Source: Allobosea sp. 117
GTDB taxonomy: Bacteria > Pseudomonadota > Alphaproteobacteria > Rhizobiales > Xanthobacteraceae
Assembly (NCBI RefSeq): GCF_000702305.1
Contig: NZ_JNLC01000010.1
Coordinates: 1-64,000, forward strand
Length of the DNA stretch: 64,000 bases
Direction: 5' to 3'
Within the stretch, counting starts at the first letter, position 1. Every line of letters starts with the position of its first letter. A program made the translations under genes and the position numbers. Positions 37,014-47,349 of this stretch are shown piece after piece. Below the pieces are notes generated by a model. It was not told the origin of the DNA. It ran no database searches and was given only the letters and a program-made list of their open reading frames with translations.

Positions 37014-37113
37014 GCTCGGGCCAAGGGTTGCGGCGGGCCGGACCGCCCGCCGCTCCCCCAACTGCCCGGATGGCGCTTGCGCCGTCCGGGATCGTTCAAC
37101 CGGAGGTCCCGCA

Positions 37114-37497
37114 ATGGCGGCGAGGGTAGAGATCACCGACAAGGCGACAGAGGTCGTCGAGCGACTGAGGATTCAGCACGGTCCGCTGCTGTTCCATCAG
37201 TCCGGCGGCTGCTGCGACGGCTCGGCGCCGATGTGCTACCCGGCCAGCGAGTTCCGCGTCGGTCCGCAGGACGTGCTGCTCGGCGAGATCGCCGGCTGCA
37301 GCTTCTATATCGGTGCCGCGCAGTTCGAATATTGGCAGCACACCAAGCTGATCATCGACGTGGTGCCGGGGCGCGGCTCCGGCTTCTCGCTGGAGGCGCC
37401 GGAAGGCGTGCGCTTCCTCACCCGCTCGCGGCTCTTCACCGACGCCGAATCGGCCGAGCTCGACGCCGCCGGCCCGCCGCTGCGCGGCGCGGCCTGA
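37114..37497 (+). CDS. DUF779 family protein, aldehyde-dehydrogenase associated
   Basis: 127 residues. The conserved block HGPLLFHQSGGCCDGSAPMCYP has a Cys-Cys and a further Cys that could bind a metal; QFEYWQHTKLIIDVVPGRGSGFSLE is the second family signature. The function of DUF779 is not established; its constant proximity to aldehyde dehydrogenases suggests an accessory or detoxification role. It is on the same strand as the dehydrogenase with its own ribosome site. Confidence 0.88.
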   Translation: MAARVEITDKATEVVERLRIQHGPLLFHQSGGCCDGSAPMCYPASEFRVGPQDVLLGEIAGCSFYIGAAQFEYWQHTKLIIDVVPGRGSGFSLEAPEGVRFLTRSRLFTDAESAELDAAGPPLRGAA

Positions 37498-37518
37498 CGG
37501 GACGACCACCTCCACCGC

Positions 37519-37869
37519 TCAGGATTCGGCCGGGTCGCGGATCTCGGCCTGCAGGAAGTCGAGATGGGCGCGCGCGGCCTGCGCGGTCACGCGCTCGATC
37601 GTGCGATAGCGGGCGACCAGCTCCTCGCCGAAGGGGGTGAGCTGGGCGCCGCCGCCATGCCGGCCGCCGGCCTGCGAGATGACCACGGCGCGCCCGAAGA
37701 TGTGGCCGAGCTCGTCGACGAGCTCCCAGGCCCGGCGATAGGACATCTTCATCGAGCGCCCGGCGGCGGAGATAGAGCCGGTGCGCGCGATCGCCTCCAG
37801 AAGCGCGATCTTGCCCGGGCCGATCCGGCCCTGCGGCGCGATGTCGATCCTGATGCTGAGTGAAGCCAT
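37519..37869 (-). CDS. ModE-type winged helix regulator (DNA-binding domain only)
   Basis: 116 residues. GKIALLEAIARTGSISAAGRSMKMSYRRAWELVDEL is the LysR/ModE helix-turn-helix (described in segments), followed by the ModE-like wing GRHGGGAQLTPFGEELVARYR. The molybdate-binding TOBE domains of full ModE are missing, so it may respond to another signal or act constitutively. Convergent with DUF779; no molybdate transporter nearby. Confidence 0.88.
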   Translation of the reverse strand: MASLSIRIDIAPQGRIGPGKIALLEAIARTGSISAAGRSMKMSYRRAWELVDELGHIFGRAVVISQAGGRHGGGAQLTPFGEELVARYRTIERVTAQAARAHLDFLQAEIRDPAES

Positions 37870-38077
37870 CCTGTCCCGGCCCTGTCGAACGATGCCCCCC
37901 GCATCGCTTCGGACGCGGCGAGAGGAAGGTTCCGCGCCGCGCGCCCGGCGTCAACCGCGTGCCATGTGGGCGGGCTGATCATCGTCAAGGCGGCGGCACC
38001 TCCGCGCCGCCATGATGCGCGGAAATGATAGGAACAGAGATGGTCGCCGCCGCGGCCTGCTGAGGGTCTTGAACACG

Positions 38078-39970
38078 ATGGACGCATCCGCCAAACCCGC
38101 CGCCCGATCCGGTGCCGCACGCGCGGTCGCCAAACCGGCGGCCAAGCCAGCGGCCGAACCGGAGGCCAAGCCGCCCGTTCTGCCGCCGGCGCGGTCCCTC
38201 CCGCTGCATCCGTCGCCGTTGCCGTACCGGGGCGACGACCAGCTCACCAGCGAGGGCTTCCGCGCCGCCGACCGCCTCGCCAGCGCGACGCTGGCGCGCG
38301 CCACCTTCGGCCTGTCGCCGCAGGCGCTATGGCTCGCCTTCGCCGACTGGGGCATCCATCTCGCGGGCGCGCCCGGCAAGCGCACTGATCTCGTCCTGAA
38401 GGCGGGGCGCAAGGCGGCGCGGCTCGGCAGCCACCTGTTCAACTGCGCACTCGACCCGAAGGCGCCCTGCTGCATCGAGCCGCTTCCCGGTGATTCGCGC
38501 TTCTCCGGCCCGCTCTGGCAGGCCATGCCCTATCGCGCCTGGTACCAGGCGTTCCTGCTCACCCAGCAATGGTGGCACAACGCCACCCACGAGGTGCCGG
38601 GCGTCTCAAAACACCACGAGGATGTGGTCTCCTTCGCGATCCGGCAGGTTCTCGACGTCGCCTCGCCGGCCAACCTCCCCTTCGCCAATCCCGAGGTGAT
38701 CGAGCGCACCGTCTCGACCGGCGGCACCAACCTGATCGAGGGTGCGCGCAATTTCCTCGAGGACGTCGGCCACACCCTCTCCGGCCGTCCGCCGGTCGGC
38801 ACCGAGGCGTTCCGGGTCGGCGAGGAGGTGGCGACCACCCCCGGCAAGGTGGTGTTCCGCAACGAGCTGATCGAGCTGATCCAGTACGCGCCGGCGACCA
38901 AGGCCGTCGCCGCCGAGCCGGTGCTGATCGTGCCGGCCTGGATCATGAAGTACTACATCCTCGACCTGTCGCCGCAGAACTCGCTGATCCGCTTCCTGGT
39001 CGAGCAGGGCCACACTGTCTTCTGCGTTTCCTGGCGCAATGTCACCGCGCATGACCGCGAGCTGTCGCTCGACGATTATCGCCGCCTCGGCGTGATGGCG
39101 GCGCTCGATGCGGTGGGCGCCATCACCGGCGGCGCCAGAGTGCATGGCTGCGGCTATTGCCTCGGCGGCACGCTGCTGACGATCGCCGCCGCCGCCATGG
39201 CCGAGCGGGACGACGAGCGGCTCGCCTCGCTCACCCTGTTCGCCGCGCAGGTCGATTTCACCGAGCCGGGCGAATTGCAGCTCTTCATCGACGACAGCCA
39301 GCTCGCCTTCCTCGAGGCGATGATGTGGGAGCGCGGCACGCTCGACGCCTCGCAGATGGCCGGCGCCTTCCAGATGCTGCGCTCCAACGACCTCGTCTGG
39401 TCGCGGGTGGTGCATGATTACCTGATGGGCGAGCGCCAGCCGATGAACGACCTCATGGCCTGGAATGCCGACGCCACCCGCATGCCCTACCGCATGCACT
39501 CGGAATATCTGCGCAAGCTCTTCCTCGACAACGACCTCGCCTCCGGGCGCTATGTCGTCGAGGGCCGGCCGATCGCGCTGCAGAACATCCGCGTGCCGAT
39601 CTTCGCGGTCGGCACCGAGCGCGACCATGTCGCGCCGTGGCGGTCGGCCTACAAGATCCATTATCTGACCGACACCGACATCACCTTCGTGCTGAGCAGC
39701 GGCGGCCACAATGCCGGCATCGTCAGCGAGCCCGGCCACAAGGGCCGGCACTTCCACATGGCGACCACGCCGGCCAACGCGCCGCGGCTCGATCCCGACG
39801 AGTGGATGGTGACGGTGGCCGACCATGAGGGAAGCTGGTGGCTCGCCTGGCACGAATGGCTCGACCGCCGCTCGGCCGCCGCTGAGGTGGCGCCGCCCCC
39901 GCTCGGCCTGCCGGGCACGCAATATGCGCCCCGCGAGGACGCGCCGGGCCTCTACGTGCTGCAGGGCTGA
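38078..39970 (+). CDS. phaC: Poly-beta-hydroxyalkanoate synthase (PhaC)
   Basis: 630 residues. Polymerises hydroxyacyl-CoA into storage polyester on granules. The lipase-like box GYCLGGT holds catalytic Cys362; the aspartate/histidine partners lie near TERDHVAPW and SSGGHNAGI. The PHB-polymerase N-terminal domain is recognisable (HEVPGVSKHHEDVVSF, GGTNLIEGARNFL). The first 40 residues are Ala/Lys/Pro repeats (AKP AAKPAAEPEAKP), unusual for class I enzymes. An in-frame ATG at 38012 would add 22 residues; 38078 has GAGGG upstream. No phaA, phaB, phaR or phasin is adjacent. Confidence 0.93.
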   Translation: MDASAKPAARSGAARAVAKPAAKPAAEPEAKPPVLPPARSLPLHPSPLPYRGDDQLTSEGFRAADRLASATLARATFGLSPQALWLAFADWGIHLAGAPGKRTDLVLKAGRKAARLGSHLFNCALDPKAPCCIEPLPGDSRFSGPLWQAMPYRAWYQAFLLTQQWWHNATHEVPGVSKHHEDVVSFAIRQVLDVASPANLPFANPEVIERTVSTGGTNLIEGARNFLEDVGHTLSGRPPVGTEAFRVGEEVATTPGKVVFRNELIELIQYAPATKAVAAEPVLIVPAWIMKYYILDLSPQNSLIRFLVEQGHTVFCVSWRNVTAHDRELSLDDYRRLGVMAALDAVGAITGGARVHGCGYCLGGTLLTIAAAAMAERDDERLASLTLFAAQVDFTEPGELQLFIDDSQLAFLEAMMWERGTLDASQMAGAFQMLRSNDLVWSRVVHDYLMGERQPMNDLMAWNADATRMPYRMHSEYLRKLFLDNDLASGRYVVEGRPIALQNIRVPIFAVGTERDHVAPWRSAYKIHYLTDTDITFVLSSGGHNAGIVSEPGHKGRHFHMATTPANAPRLDPDEWMVTVADHEGSWWLAWHEWLDRRSAAAEVAPPPLGLPGTQYAPREDAPGLYVLQG

Positions 39971-39982
39971 GAGCCGCCCGCC

Positions 39983-41347
39983 TCAGGCGGCGAGCTTGGC
40001 CATCACCATGCGGAAACCTTCGCGCGCGCTGTCGCGGTCGCGGTGACGGCCACCCGAGACGACCTTCTCGCCGCGCCGGAACACGCAGTCGACCACCGGA
40101 CGGGCGCTGGCGAAGATCCAGCCGTCGAGCACCGAGGCTGCCGGCGCCGGGGCGAGCGAGGGCTCCGCGCGCGACAGCGTGACGATGTCGGCGGAGACCC
40201 CGGCGGCGAGGGCGGAGGGCGCGCCGAGCGCCTGTGCCCCGCCCGCAAGGGCGGCCTCGAACAGCGTCTGGCCGGTCGAGAGCCCCGCACCCGCCGCCAT
40301 CACGTTGCGCGCGCGCAGGCCCAGGCGCTGGGAATATTCGAGCATGCGCAGCTCCTGGGCGGCGTCGATCAGCACGTTGGAATCCGAGCCGACGCCGTAG
40401 CGCCCGCCCTCGGCAACAAATAGCGGGGCGGGGAAGATGCCGTCGCCGAGATTGGCCTCGGTGATCGGGCAGAGTCCCGCCACCGCGCCCGAGCGGGCGA
40501 GCCGGCGGGTCTCGTCCTCGGTCATGTGGGTGGCGTGGATCAGGCACCAGCGCCCGTCCACCGGCGCGATGTCGTAGAGCCGGTCGACCGGCCGCCGCCC
40601 GCAATAGGCGAGGCAGTCCTCGACCTCCTTGGTCTGCTCGGCGACATGGATGTGGATCGGCCCGCCCTTGGCCAGCGGCGCCACAGTGGCGATCTCCTCC
40701 GGGGTGGCGGCGCGCAGGCTGTGCGGGGCGAGGCCGAGCACGGCGTCGGGCAGCGCCTTCAGATGCGCCGCGCCGCTCTCCATCAGCCGGGCGAAGCTGT
40801 CGGGATCGTTGATGAAGCGGCGCTGGCCGGGATTGGGCGCGGCGCCGCCGAAATTGCCGTGGGCGTAGAAGACCGGCAACAGCGTGAGCGCGATGCCGGT
40901 CGAGCCCGCCGCCTGCGCGATGCGGCCGGCAAGCTCGCCGATGTCGGCATAGTGCCGCCCGTCGCGGTCATGATGCAGATAATGGAACTCGCCGACGCGG
41001 GTGAAGCCGGCCTCCAGCATCTCGACATAGGCGAGCCGCGCGATCGCCTCGACGTCCTGCGGATCCATCACCCCGAGCCGGCGATACATCTCCTCGCGCC
41101 AGGTCCAGAAGCTGTCGGCGCCGGGACCGCGAACCTCGGTGAAGCCGGCCATGGCGCGCTGGAAGGCGTGGCTGTGCAGGTTCGGCAGGCCGGGCAGGCC
41201 GATCGCGTGACGCTCCGCGCCGGCGGCATCGGCTCCGGTAGAAACGCCCGCGATCACGCCTTTTTCGATCTCGATGCGGACCCCATGCGCCCAGCCCTCC
41301 GGCAGCAGGGCGTTCTCGAACCACAGGCTGGTGGTGCGGCTGGTCAT
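39983..41347 (-). CDS. hutF: Formimidoylglutamate deiminase HutF
   Basis: 454 residues, amidohydrolase superfamily. Converts N-formimino-L-glutamate to N-formylglutamate and ammonia, defining the five-step histidine pathway together with HutG. Metal ligands: LPNLHSHAFQRAM, HIHVAEQTKEVEDC, CLIHATHMTEDE and GVGSDSNVLID. The start at 41347 gives MTSRTTSLWFENALLP. It diverges from hutI; the 145-base gap holds a HutC-type operator at 41435, serving both directions. Confidence 0.95.
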   Translation of the reverse strand: MTSRTTSLWFENALLPEGWAHGVRIEIEKGVIAGVSTGADAAGAERHAIGLPGLPNLHSHAFQRAMAGFTEVRGPGADSFWTWREEMYRRLGVMDPQDVEAIARLAYVEMLEAGFTRVGEFHYLHHDRDGRHYADIGELAGRIAQAAGSTGIALTLLPVFYAHGNFGGAAPNPGQRRFINDPDSFARLMESGAAHLKALPDAVLGLAPHSLRAATPEEIATVAPLAKGGPIHIHVAEQTKEVEDCLAYCGRRPVDRLYDIAPVDGRWCLIHATHMTEDETRRLARSGAVAGLCPITEANLGDGIFPAPLFVAEGGRYGVGSDSNVLIDAAQELRMLEYSQRLGLRARNVMAAGAGLSTGQTLFEAALAGGAQALGAPSALAAGVSADIVTLSRAEPSLAPAPAASVLDGWIFASARPVVDCVFRRGEKVVSGGRHRDRDSAREGFRMVMAKLAA

Positions 41348-41434
41348 GGCGCTGGCGTTCTCCGTGCGAAGCAAAATCGCCGGTGCCGGACCCCGCGGAA
41401 CGATCGGCGGGGCTGGCGTCCCGGTTCACGATTA

Positions 41435-41444
41435 TGTATAGACA
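41435..41444. promoter_or_regulatory. HutC-type operator, site 1 (hutF/hutI)
   Basis: TGTATAGACA within the longer ATGTATAGACAT. It fits the GntR/HutC pattern GT-N-TA-N-AC and lies between the divergent hutF and hutI starts, 88 bases from hutF and 48 from hutI. Confidence 0.8.
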
Positions 41445-41492
41445 TTATCCGCGCGGCTGCCAAACCCTCAATGCCGCTCGCGAGGATCTCGA

Positions 41493-42695
41493 ATGCGCTG
41501 TGATCGTGTGTGGCGTGGGGCGCGGATCGCCACCCTTGCACCGGAAGCCGCTGGCCTCGGCGTCATCGAGGGTGGGGTGATCGCCGCGCGCGACGGACGC
41601 ATCGCTTATGTCGGCCCGGCCGACGCGGCGCCCGCTTTCGAGGCCGGCGAGACCATCGACTGCGAAGGTCGCTGGATCACGCCGGGGCTGGTCGACTGCC
41701 ACACCCATCTCATCTTCGGCGGCAACCGCGCGCATGAGTTCGAGCTGCGCCTCGCCGGCGCCTCCTATGAGGAGATCGCCCGTGCCGGCGGCGGCATCGT
41801 CTCGACCATGAAGGCGACCCGCGCCGCCAGCGAAGCCGAGCTTGTCGCGCGCGCCCTGCCGCGCCTCGACGCGCTGCTGGCGGAGGGCGTCACCACCATC
41901 GAGGTGAAGTCCGGCTATGGGCTCTCGCGCGAGGCGGAGCTGAAGAGCCTCAAGGCCGCCCGCGCGCTGGGCACGCATCGCCCGGTCGATGTCGTCACCA
42001 CCTATCTCGGCGCCCATGCGCTCCCCCCCGAAGCGAATGGCGACAAGGCGCGCTACATCGACGAGGTCATCGCGCTGCTGCCGGAGATCAAGGCGCAGGG
42101 CCTCGCCGATGCGGTCGACGCCTTCTGCGAGGGCATCGCCTTTTCGCCGGATGAGGTCGCGCGCCTGTTCGAAGCGGCCCGCGCGCAGGGCCTGCCGGTG
42201 AAGCTGCACGCCGACCAGCTCTCGAACCTCCATGGCGCGAAGCTGGCGGCCGAGTTCGGCGCACTCTCGGCCGACCATCTCGAACACACCGATGACGAGG
42301 GTGCCGCCGCCATGGCCAGGGCCGGCACCGTCGCCGTGCTGCTGCCGGGCGCGTTCTACTTCATCCGCGAGACCAAGGTTCCGCCGGTCGAGCTGTTCCG
42401 CAGGCACGGCACGCATATGGCGCTGGCGACCGACTGCAATCCCGGCACCTCGCCGCTCACCTCGCTGCTGCTCACCATGAACATGGGCGCGACCCTGTTC
42501 CGCATGACGGTCGACGAATGCCTCGCCGGGGTGACGCGCGAGGCGGCGCGGGCGCTGGGACGGCTCGATTCCATCGGCACGCTGGAAGCCGGCAAGTTCT
42601 GCGACCTCGCCATCTGGGACATCGAGCGCCCGGCCGAGCTGGTCTACCGCATGGGTTTCAACCCGCTGCATGCGCGGGTGTGGAGGGGACAATGA
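41493..42695 (+). CDS. hutI: Imidazolonepropionase HutI
   Basis: 400 residues. Opens the imidazolone ring to give formiminoglutamate. Amidohydrolase metal motif [20 protein letters not shown], substrate strand [13 protein letters not shown], and metal ligands in [10 protein letters not shown] and [11 protein letters not shown]. The ATG has GAGGAT seven bases upstream. Its last codons overlap the hutH start (ATGA). Confidence 0.96.
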   Translation: MRCDRVWRGARIATLAPEAAGLGVIEGGVIAARDGRIAYVGPADAAPAFEAGETIDCEGRWITPGLVDCHTHLIFGGNRAHEFELRLAGASYEEIARAGGGIVSTMKATRAASEAELVARALPRLDALLAEGVTTIEVKSGYGLSREAELKSLKAARALGTHRPVDVVTTYLGAHALPPEANGDKARYIDEVIALLPEIKAQGLADAVDAFCEGIAFSPDEVARLFEAARAQGLPVKLHADQLSNLHGAKLAAEFGALSADHLEHTDDEGAAAMARAGTVAVLLPGAFYFIRETKVPPVELFRRHGTHMALATDCNPGTSPLTSLLLTMNMGATLFRMTVDECLAGVTREAARALGRLDSIGTLEAGKFCDLAIWDIERPAELVYRMGFNPLHARVWRGQ

Positions 42696-44227
42696 CCACC
42701 ATCGTGCTGAAACCGGGCGAGGTTTCGCTCGCCGAGTGGCGCGCCATCTATCGCGGCGCCTCCGTCGCGCTCGATCCGGCCTGTGCGCCGAAGGTGGCGA
42801 AGGCCGCCGCCGCGGTCGCCGCCATCGTCAACAAGGGCGAGCCGGTCTACGGCATCAATACCGGCTTCGGTAAGCTCGCCAGCGTGCGCATTCCGGCCGC
42901 CGACCTCGCCACCCTCCAGCGCAACATCGTGCTCTCCCATGCCGCCGGCGTCGGCGAGCCGATGCCGGTCCCGGTCGCGCGGCTGATGATGGCGCTGAAG
43001 CTCGCCAGCCTCGCGCAGGGTGCATCTGGCGTGCAGCCGGCGACGCTCGCGCTGCTGGAGGCCATGCTGGCGAAGGGCCTCACCCCGATGGTGCCGTGCC
43101 AGGGCTCGGTCGGCGCCTCGGGCGACCTCGCACCGCTCTCGCACATGACCGCGACCATGATCGGCGTCGGCGAGATCTTCGTCGACGGCACCCGCCTGCC
43201 GGCGCTGCCCGCGCTGGAGGATGCCGGCCTCACCCCGCTGCTGCTCGGCCCGAAGGAAGGGCTGGCGCTGCTCAACGGCACGCAGTTCTCCACCGCCAAT
43301 GCGCTGGCCGGCCTGTTCGAGGCGGAGAACCTGTTCCGCTCGGCGCTGGTCACCGGCGCGCTCTCGACCGACGCCGCGCGCGGCTCGGACGCGCCGTTCG
43401 ACCCGCGCATCCACCAGCTCCGCAGGCATACAGGCCAGATCGAGACCGCTGAAGCACTGCGCAAGCTGATGGCCGGCTCGGCCATCCGCGCCTCGCACCT
43501 CGTCGGCGACGAACGGGTGCAGGACCCCTATTGCCTGCGCTGCCAGCCGCAGGTGATGGGCGCGGCGCTCGACGTGCTGCGGCAGGCCGCGGGCACGCTG
43601 GAGACCGAGGCCAACGGCGTCTCCGACAATCCGCTGATCTTCCCGGAGGAGGGCGAGGCGCTTTCCGGCGGCAATTTCCACGCCGAGCCGGTGGCGTTTG
43701 CCGCCGACATGATCGCGCTCGCCGTGTGCGAGATCGGCTCGCTCGCCGAGCGTCGCATCGCCATGCTGGTCGATCCGGCGCTGTCCGGCATGCCGGCCTT
43801 CCTCACCCCCAAGCCGGGGCTGAACTCCGGCTTCATGATCCCGCAGGTCACCGCCGCCGCGCTCGTCTCCGAGAACAAGCAGAAGGCCTATCCGGCGAGT
43901 GTCGATTCCATCCCGACCTCGGCCAATCAGGAGGACCACGTCTCCATGGCCGCCCATGGCGCCCGCCGGCTGATGGGCATGGTCGAGAACGCGGTCGCGG
44001 TGCTCGGCATCGAGCTGCTGGCCGCCGCGCAGGGCTGCGACTTCCACCAGCCGCTCGCCTCCTCGCCCGTGCTGGAGGAGGTGCGCGCCACCATCCGGGG
44101 CGAGGTGCCGCATCTCGACGATGACCGCTATTTCGCGCCCGACATGGAGGCGGCCAACGCGCTCATCCGCTCCGGCGCCATCGCCGGGCTGGCCGGCGAC
44201 CTGCTGCCGGCGATTTCGGGGGAGTGA
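42692..44227 (+). CDS. hutH: Histidine ammonia-lyase HutH
   Basis: 511 residues. Converts histidine to urocanate and ammonia using the MIO prosthetic group, formed from Ala142-Ser143-Gly144 in [14 protein letters not shown]. Other family segments: [21 protein letters not shown], and GCDFHQPL near the end. The start at 42692 overlaps the hutI stop by four bases. The order here is hutI-hutH-hutG-hutU-hutD. Confidence 0.97.
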   Translation: MTTIVLKPGEVSLAEWRAIYRGASVALDPACAPKVAKAAAAVAAIVNKGEPVYGINTGFGKLASVRIPAADLATLQRNIVLSHAAGVGEPMPVPVARLMMALKLASLAQGASGVQPATLALLEAMLAKGLTPMVPCQGSVGASGDLAPLSHMTATMIGVGEIFVDGTRLPALPALEDAGLTPLLLGPKEGLALLNGTQFSTANALAGLFEAENLFRSALVTGALSTDAARGSDAPFDPRIHQLRRHTGQIETAEALRKLMAGSAIRASHLVGDERVQDPYCLRCQPQVMGAALDVLRQAAGTLETEANGVSDNPLIFPEEGEALSGGNFHAEPVAFAADMIALAVCEIGSLAERRIAMLVDPALSGMPAFLTPKPGLNSGFMIPQVTAAALVSENKQKAYPASVDSIPTSANQEDHVSMAAHGARRLMGMVENAVAVLGIELLAAAQGCDFHQPLASSPVLEEVRATIRGEVPHLDDDRYFAPDMEAANALIRSGAIAGLAGDLLPAISGE

Positions 44228-44231
44228 GGGG

Positions 44232-45050
44232 ATGACCCATCCCTCCTTCATCAGCGTCCATCGCGGCACCGCGCCGCTCGTCGTCTCGCTGCCGCATACC
44301 GGCACCGACATCCCGGACAAGATCGCCGGTGACCTCGTCTCGCCGTGGCTGGCGCGCAAGGACTGCGACTGGTGGATCGAGACGCTCTACGACTTCGCCG
44401 CCGAACTCGGCGCCAGCGTGGTGCGGACCTCGGTGTCGCGCACCGCCATCGACGTGAATCGCGATCCGTCCGGCGTCTCGCTCTATCCGGGGCAGGCGAC
44501 CACCGAGCTGTGCCCGACCACGACCTTCGACGGCGAGCCGCTCTATCTCGACAGCAAGGGCCTGGACGTCGCCGCCCGCCGCGCGGCCTATTTCGATCCC
44601 TACCACGCCGCGCTCGCGGCCGAGATCGAGCATGCCCGCTCGGTGCACGGCACCATCGTCCTCTATGACTGCCATTCGATCCGCTCGGTGATCCCGCGCC
44701 TGTTCGAGGGCACCTTGCCGAACTTCAACATCGGCACCAATTCCGGCGCCGCCTGCGCCCCCGAGCTGCAGGCCGCCATCGAGGCGATCTGCGACGCCAC
44801 CGAGTTCTCGCGCGTCAGCAATGGCCGCTTCAAGGGCGGCTGGATCACCCGCCGTTACGGCGCGCCCGAGCGCGGCGTCCACGCCGTGCAGATGGAGCTC
44901 GCCTGCCGCACCTACATGCCCGAGCCGCTGGGGCCGGTGGATGAGGCGAGCTGGCCGACGCCGTACGACCCCGCTTATGCCGCGCCGGCCCGCGCGGCGC
45001 TGATCGACATTCTCAAAGCGTGCCTCGCCTTCGCACGCTCGCACGCCTGA
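44232..45050 (+). CDS. hutG: N-formylglutamate deformylase HutG
   Basis: 272 residues. Releases formate and glutamate, the last step of the HutF branch. N-formylglutamate amidohydrolase fold with [26 protein letters not shown] and [10 protein letters not shown] (zinc-site His and Asp). It starts 4 bases after hutH (ATG 44232, GGAG upstream). Confidence 0.95.
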   Translation: MTHPSFISVHRGTAPLVVSLPHTGTDIPDKIAGDLVSPWLARKDCDWWIETLYDFAAELGASVVRTSVSRTAIDVNRDPSGVSLYPGQATTELCPTTTFDGEPLYLDSKGLDVAARRAAYFDPYHAALAAEIEHARSVHGTIVLYDCHSIRSVIPRLFEGTLPNFNIGTNSGAACAPELQAAIEAICDATEFSRVSNGRFKGGWITRRYGAPERGVHAVQMELACRTYMPEPLGPVDEASWPTPYDPAYAAPARAALIDILKACLAFARSHA

Positions 45051-45061
45051 GGAGCCTCACC

Positions 45062-46729
45062 ATGACCCGCATCGACAACACCCGCGTCATCCGCGCCGCC
45101 CACGGCACCGAGCTCTCCGCCAAGAGCTGGCTGACCGAGGCGCCGCTGCGCATGCTGATGAACAATCTCGATCCCGACGTCGCCGAGCGGCCGGGCGAGC
45201 TCGTCGTCTATGGCGGCATCGGCCGCGCCGCGCGCGACTGGGAGAGCTTCGACAAGATCGTCGGCGCACTGAAGATGCTGGAGGGCGACCAGACGCTGCT
45301 GGTGCAGTCCGGCAAGCCGGTCGGCGTGTTCCGCACCCACAAGGACGCGCCGCGGGTGCTGATCGCCAATTCCAACCTCGTGCCGCACTGGGCGACCTGG
45401 GACCATTTCAACGAGCTCGATAAGAAGGGGCTCGCCATGTACGGCCAGATGACCGCCGGGTCGTGGATCTATATCGGCGCGCAGGGCATCGTGCAGGGCA
45501 CCTACGAGACCTTCGTCGAGATGGGCCGCCAGCATTTCGGCGGCAACCTCAAGGGCAAGTGGATCCTCACCGGCGGTCTCGGCGGCATGGGCGGCGCCCA
45601 GCCGCTCGCCGCCACCATGGCGGGGGCGAGCTGCCTCGCGGTGGAGTGCCGGCCTTCCTCCATCGAGTTCCGCCTGCGCACCGGCTATCTCGACACCCAC
45701 ACCACCGACATCGACGAGGCGCTGCGCCTGATCGACGAATCCTGCAAGGCGGGCAAGCCGCTCTCGGTCGGCCTGCTCGGCAACACCGCCGAGGTGCTGC
45801 CCGAGCTGGTGAAGCGCGGCGTGCGGCCCGACATGGTCACCGACCAGACCTCCGCCCATGACCCGGTGAACGGCTATCTGCCGATCGGCTGGACGCTCGG
45901 CGAATGGGAGGACCGCAAGCAGTCCGACCCCAAGGGCGTCGCCAAGGCGGCCAAGGCCTCGATGGCGGTGCATGTGAAGGCGATGCTCGAGTTCTTCCAC
46001 GCCGGCATCCCGACGGTGGACTACGGCAACAACATCCGCCAGATGGCGCTGGAGGAGGGCGTGTCGAACGCCTTCGACTTCCCCGGTTTCGTGCCGGCCT
46101 ATATCCGCCCGCTGTTCTGCCGCGGCATCGGTCCCTTCCGCTGGGCGGCGCTCTCCGGCGACCCGGAGGACATCTACAAGACCGACGCCAAGGTGAAGGA
46201 GCTAATCCCGGACAACGCCCACCTGCACAACTGGCTCGACATGGCGCGCGAGCGCATCCACTTCCAGGGCCTGCCGGCGCGCATCTGCTGGGTCGGCCTC
46301 GGCGACCGGCACCGGCTCGGCCTCGCCTTCAACGAGATGGTGCGCAAGGGCGAGCTGAAGGCGCCGATCGTGATCGGTCGCGATCATCTGGACTCGGGCT
46401 CGGTCGCCTCGCCGAACCGCGAGACGGAAGCCATGAAGGACGGCTCGGACGCGGTGTCCGACTGGCCGCTGCTCAACGCTTTGCTCAACACCGCATCCGG
46501 CGCGACCTGGGTATCGCTGCACCATGGCGGCGGCGTCGGCATGGGCTTCTCGCAGCATTCCGGCATGGTGATCTGCTGCGACGGGACGCCGGAGGCGGAT
46601 GCCCGCATCGCCCGCGTGTTGTGGAACGACCCGGCGACCGGCGTGATGCGCCACGCCGATGCCGGCTACGAGATCGCGATCGAATGCGCCAAGGAGCACC
46701 AGCTCGACCTGCCCGGCATCCTCGGCTGA
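45062..46729 (+). CDS. hutU: Urocanate hydratase HutU
   Basis: 555 residues, complete. Adds water to urocanate using tightly bound NAD as an electrophile. NAD-site segment [20 protein letters not shown]; other markers [26 protein letters not shown] and [21 protein letters not shown] (segments). The ATG at 45062 gives [10 protein letters not shown]. It is followed by hutD 16 bases later. Confidence 0.97.
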   Translation: MTRIDNTRVIRAAHGTELSAKSWLTEAPLRMLMNNLDPDVAERPGELVVYGGIGRAARDWESFDKIVGALKMLEGDQTLLVQSGKPVGVFRTHKDAPRVLIANSNLVPHWATWDHFNELDKKGLAMYGQMTAGSWIYIGAQGIVQGTYETFVEMGRQHFGGNLKGKWILTGGLGGMGGAQPLAATMAGASCLAVECRPSSIEFRLRTGYLDTHTTDIDEALRLIDESCKAGKPLSVGLLGNTAEVLPELVKRGVRPDMVTDQTSAHDPVNGYLPIGWTLGEWEDRKQSDPKGVAKAAKASMAVHVKAMLEFFHAGIPTVDYGNNIRQMALEEGVSNAFDFPGFVPAYIRPLFCRGIGPFRWAALSGDPEDIYKTDAKVKELIPDNAHLHNWLDMARERIHFQGLPARICWVGLGDRHRLGLAFNEMVRKGELKAPIVIGRDHLDSGSVASPNRETEAMKDGSDAVSDWPLLNALLNTASGATWVSLHHGGGVGMGFSQHSGMVICCDGTPEADARIARVLWNDPATGVMRHADAGYEIAIECAKEHQLDLPGILG

Positions 46730-46745
46730 GAGCGGGCAGGGGCTG

Positions 46746-47330
46746 ATGCGGATCCTGCGCGCCGCCGATCACAAGGTGATGCCGTGGAAGAACGGCGGCG
46801 GCTCGACCACCGAGATCGCCGTCGCGCCCGCCGGCGCCGGGCTCGGCGATTTCGACTGGCGCGTCAGCATGGCGGGCGTCGTCGAGGACGGGGCGTTCTC
46901 GCGCTTTCCGGGCATCGACCGCACGCTGGCGGTGATCGAGGGCGCTGGCATCGAGCTGGTGACCGCAGGCCGCGAGCCGGCTCGGCTGACTCTGGAGAGC
47001 GCGCCCTTCGCCTTCGACGGCGCGGCGCAGACCTCGGCGCGGCTCATCGACGGGCCGATCCTCGACCTCAACGTGATGACCCGGCGCGGGCGCTTCGCCC
47101 ACGAGGTGCGGCGCCTCGCGAGCGGCGAAGAGGTGACCACGCGCGGCGAGGCCTCCCTCGTGCTCTCACGGATGGACGGGCAGGAGATCCTCGTCGACGG
47201 TTCGCCGGTCCGGCTCGACATGAACGACGCGGCGCTCTTCGAGGAGGCCGGACGGCGCCTGACGCTGCGGCCCGGACCGGGCGGCGCCTTCTTCGTAGTA
47301 CACTTCACGGCGGCCTCGGCAGCCATCTGA
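46746..47330 (+). CDS. hutD: HutD family protein
   Basis: 194 residues, cupin-type double-stranded beta-helix. HutD is required for normal growth on histidine in pseudomonads and is thought to govern or buffer hut expression, perhaps by binding formylglutamate. Family segments: MPWKNGGGSTTEIAV and DFDWRVSMAGVVEDGAFSRFPG (segments). The start is the ATG at 46746. The NtaA-type monooxygenase gene follows 19 bases later. Confidence 0.92.
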   Translation: MRILRAADHKVMPWKNGGGSTTEIAVAPAGAGLGDFDWRVSMAGVVEDGAFSRFPGIDRTLAVIEGAGIELVTAGREPARLTLESAPFAFDGAAQTSARLIDGPILDLNVMTRRGRFAHEVRRLASGEEVTTRGEASLVLSRMDGQEILVDGSPVRLDMNDAALFEEAGRRLTLRPGPGGAFFVVHFTAASAAI

Positions 47331-47349
47331 GACAGAGGGAACCAGAACC

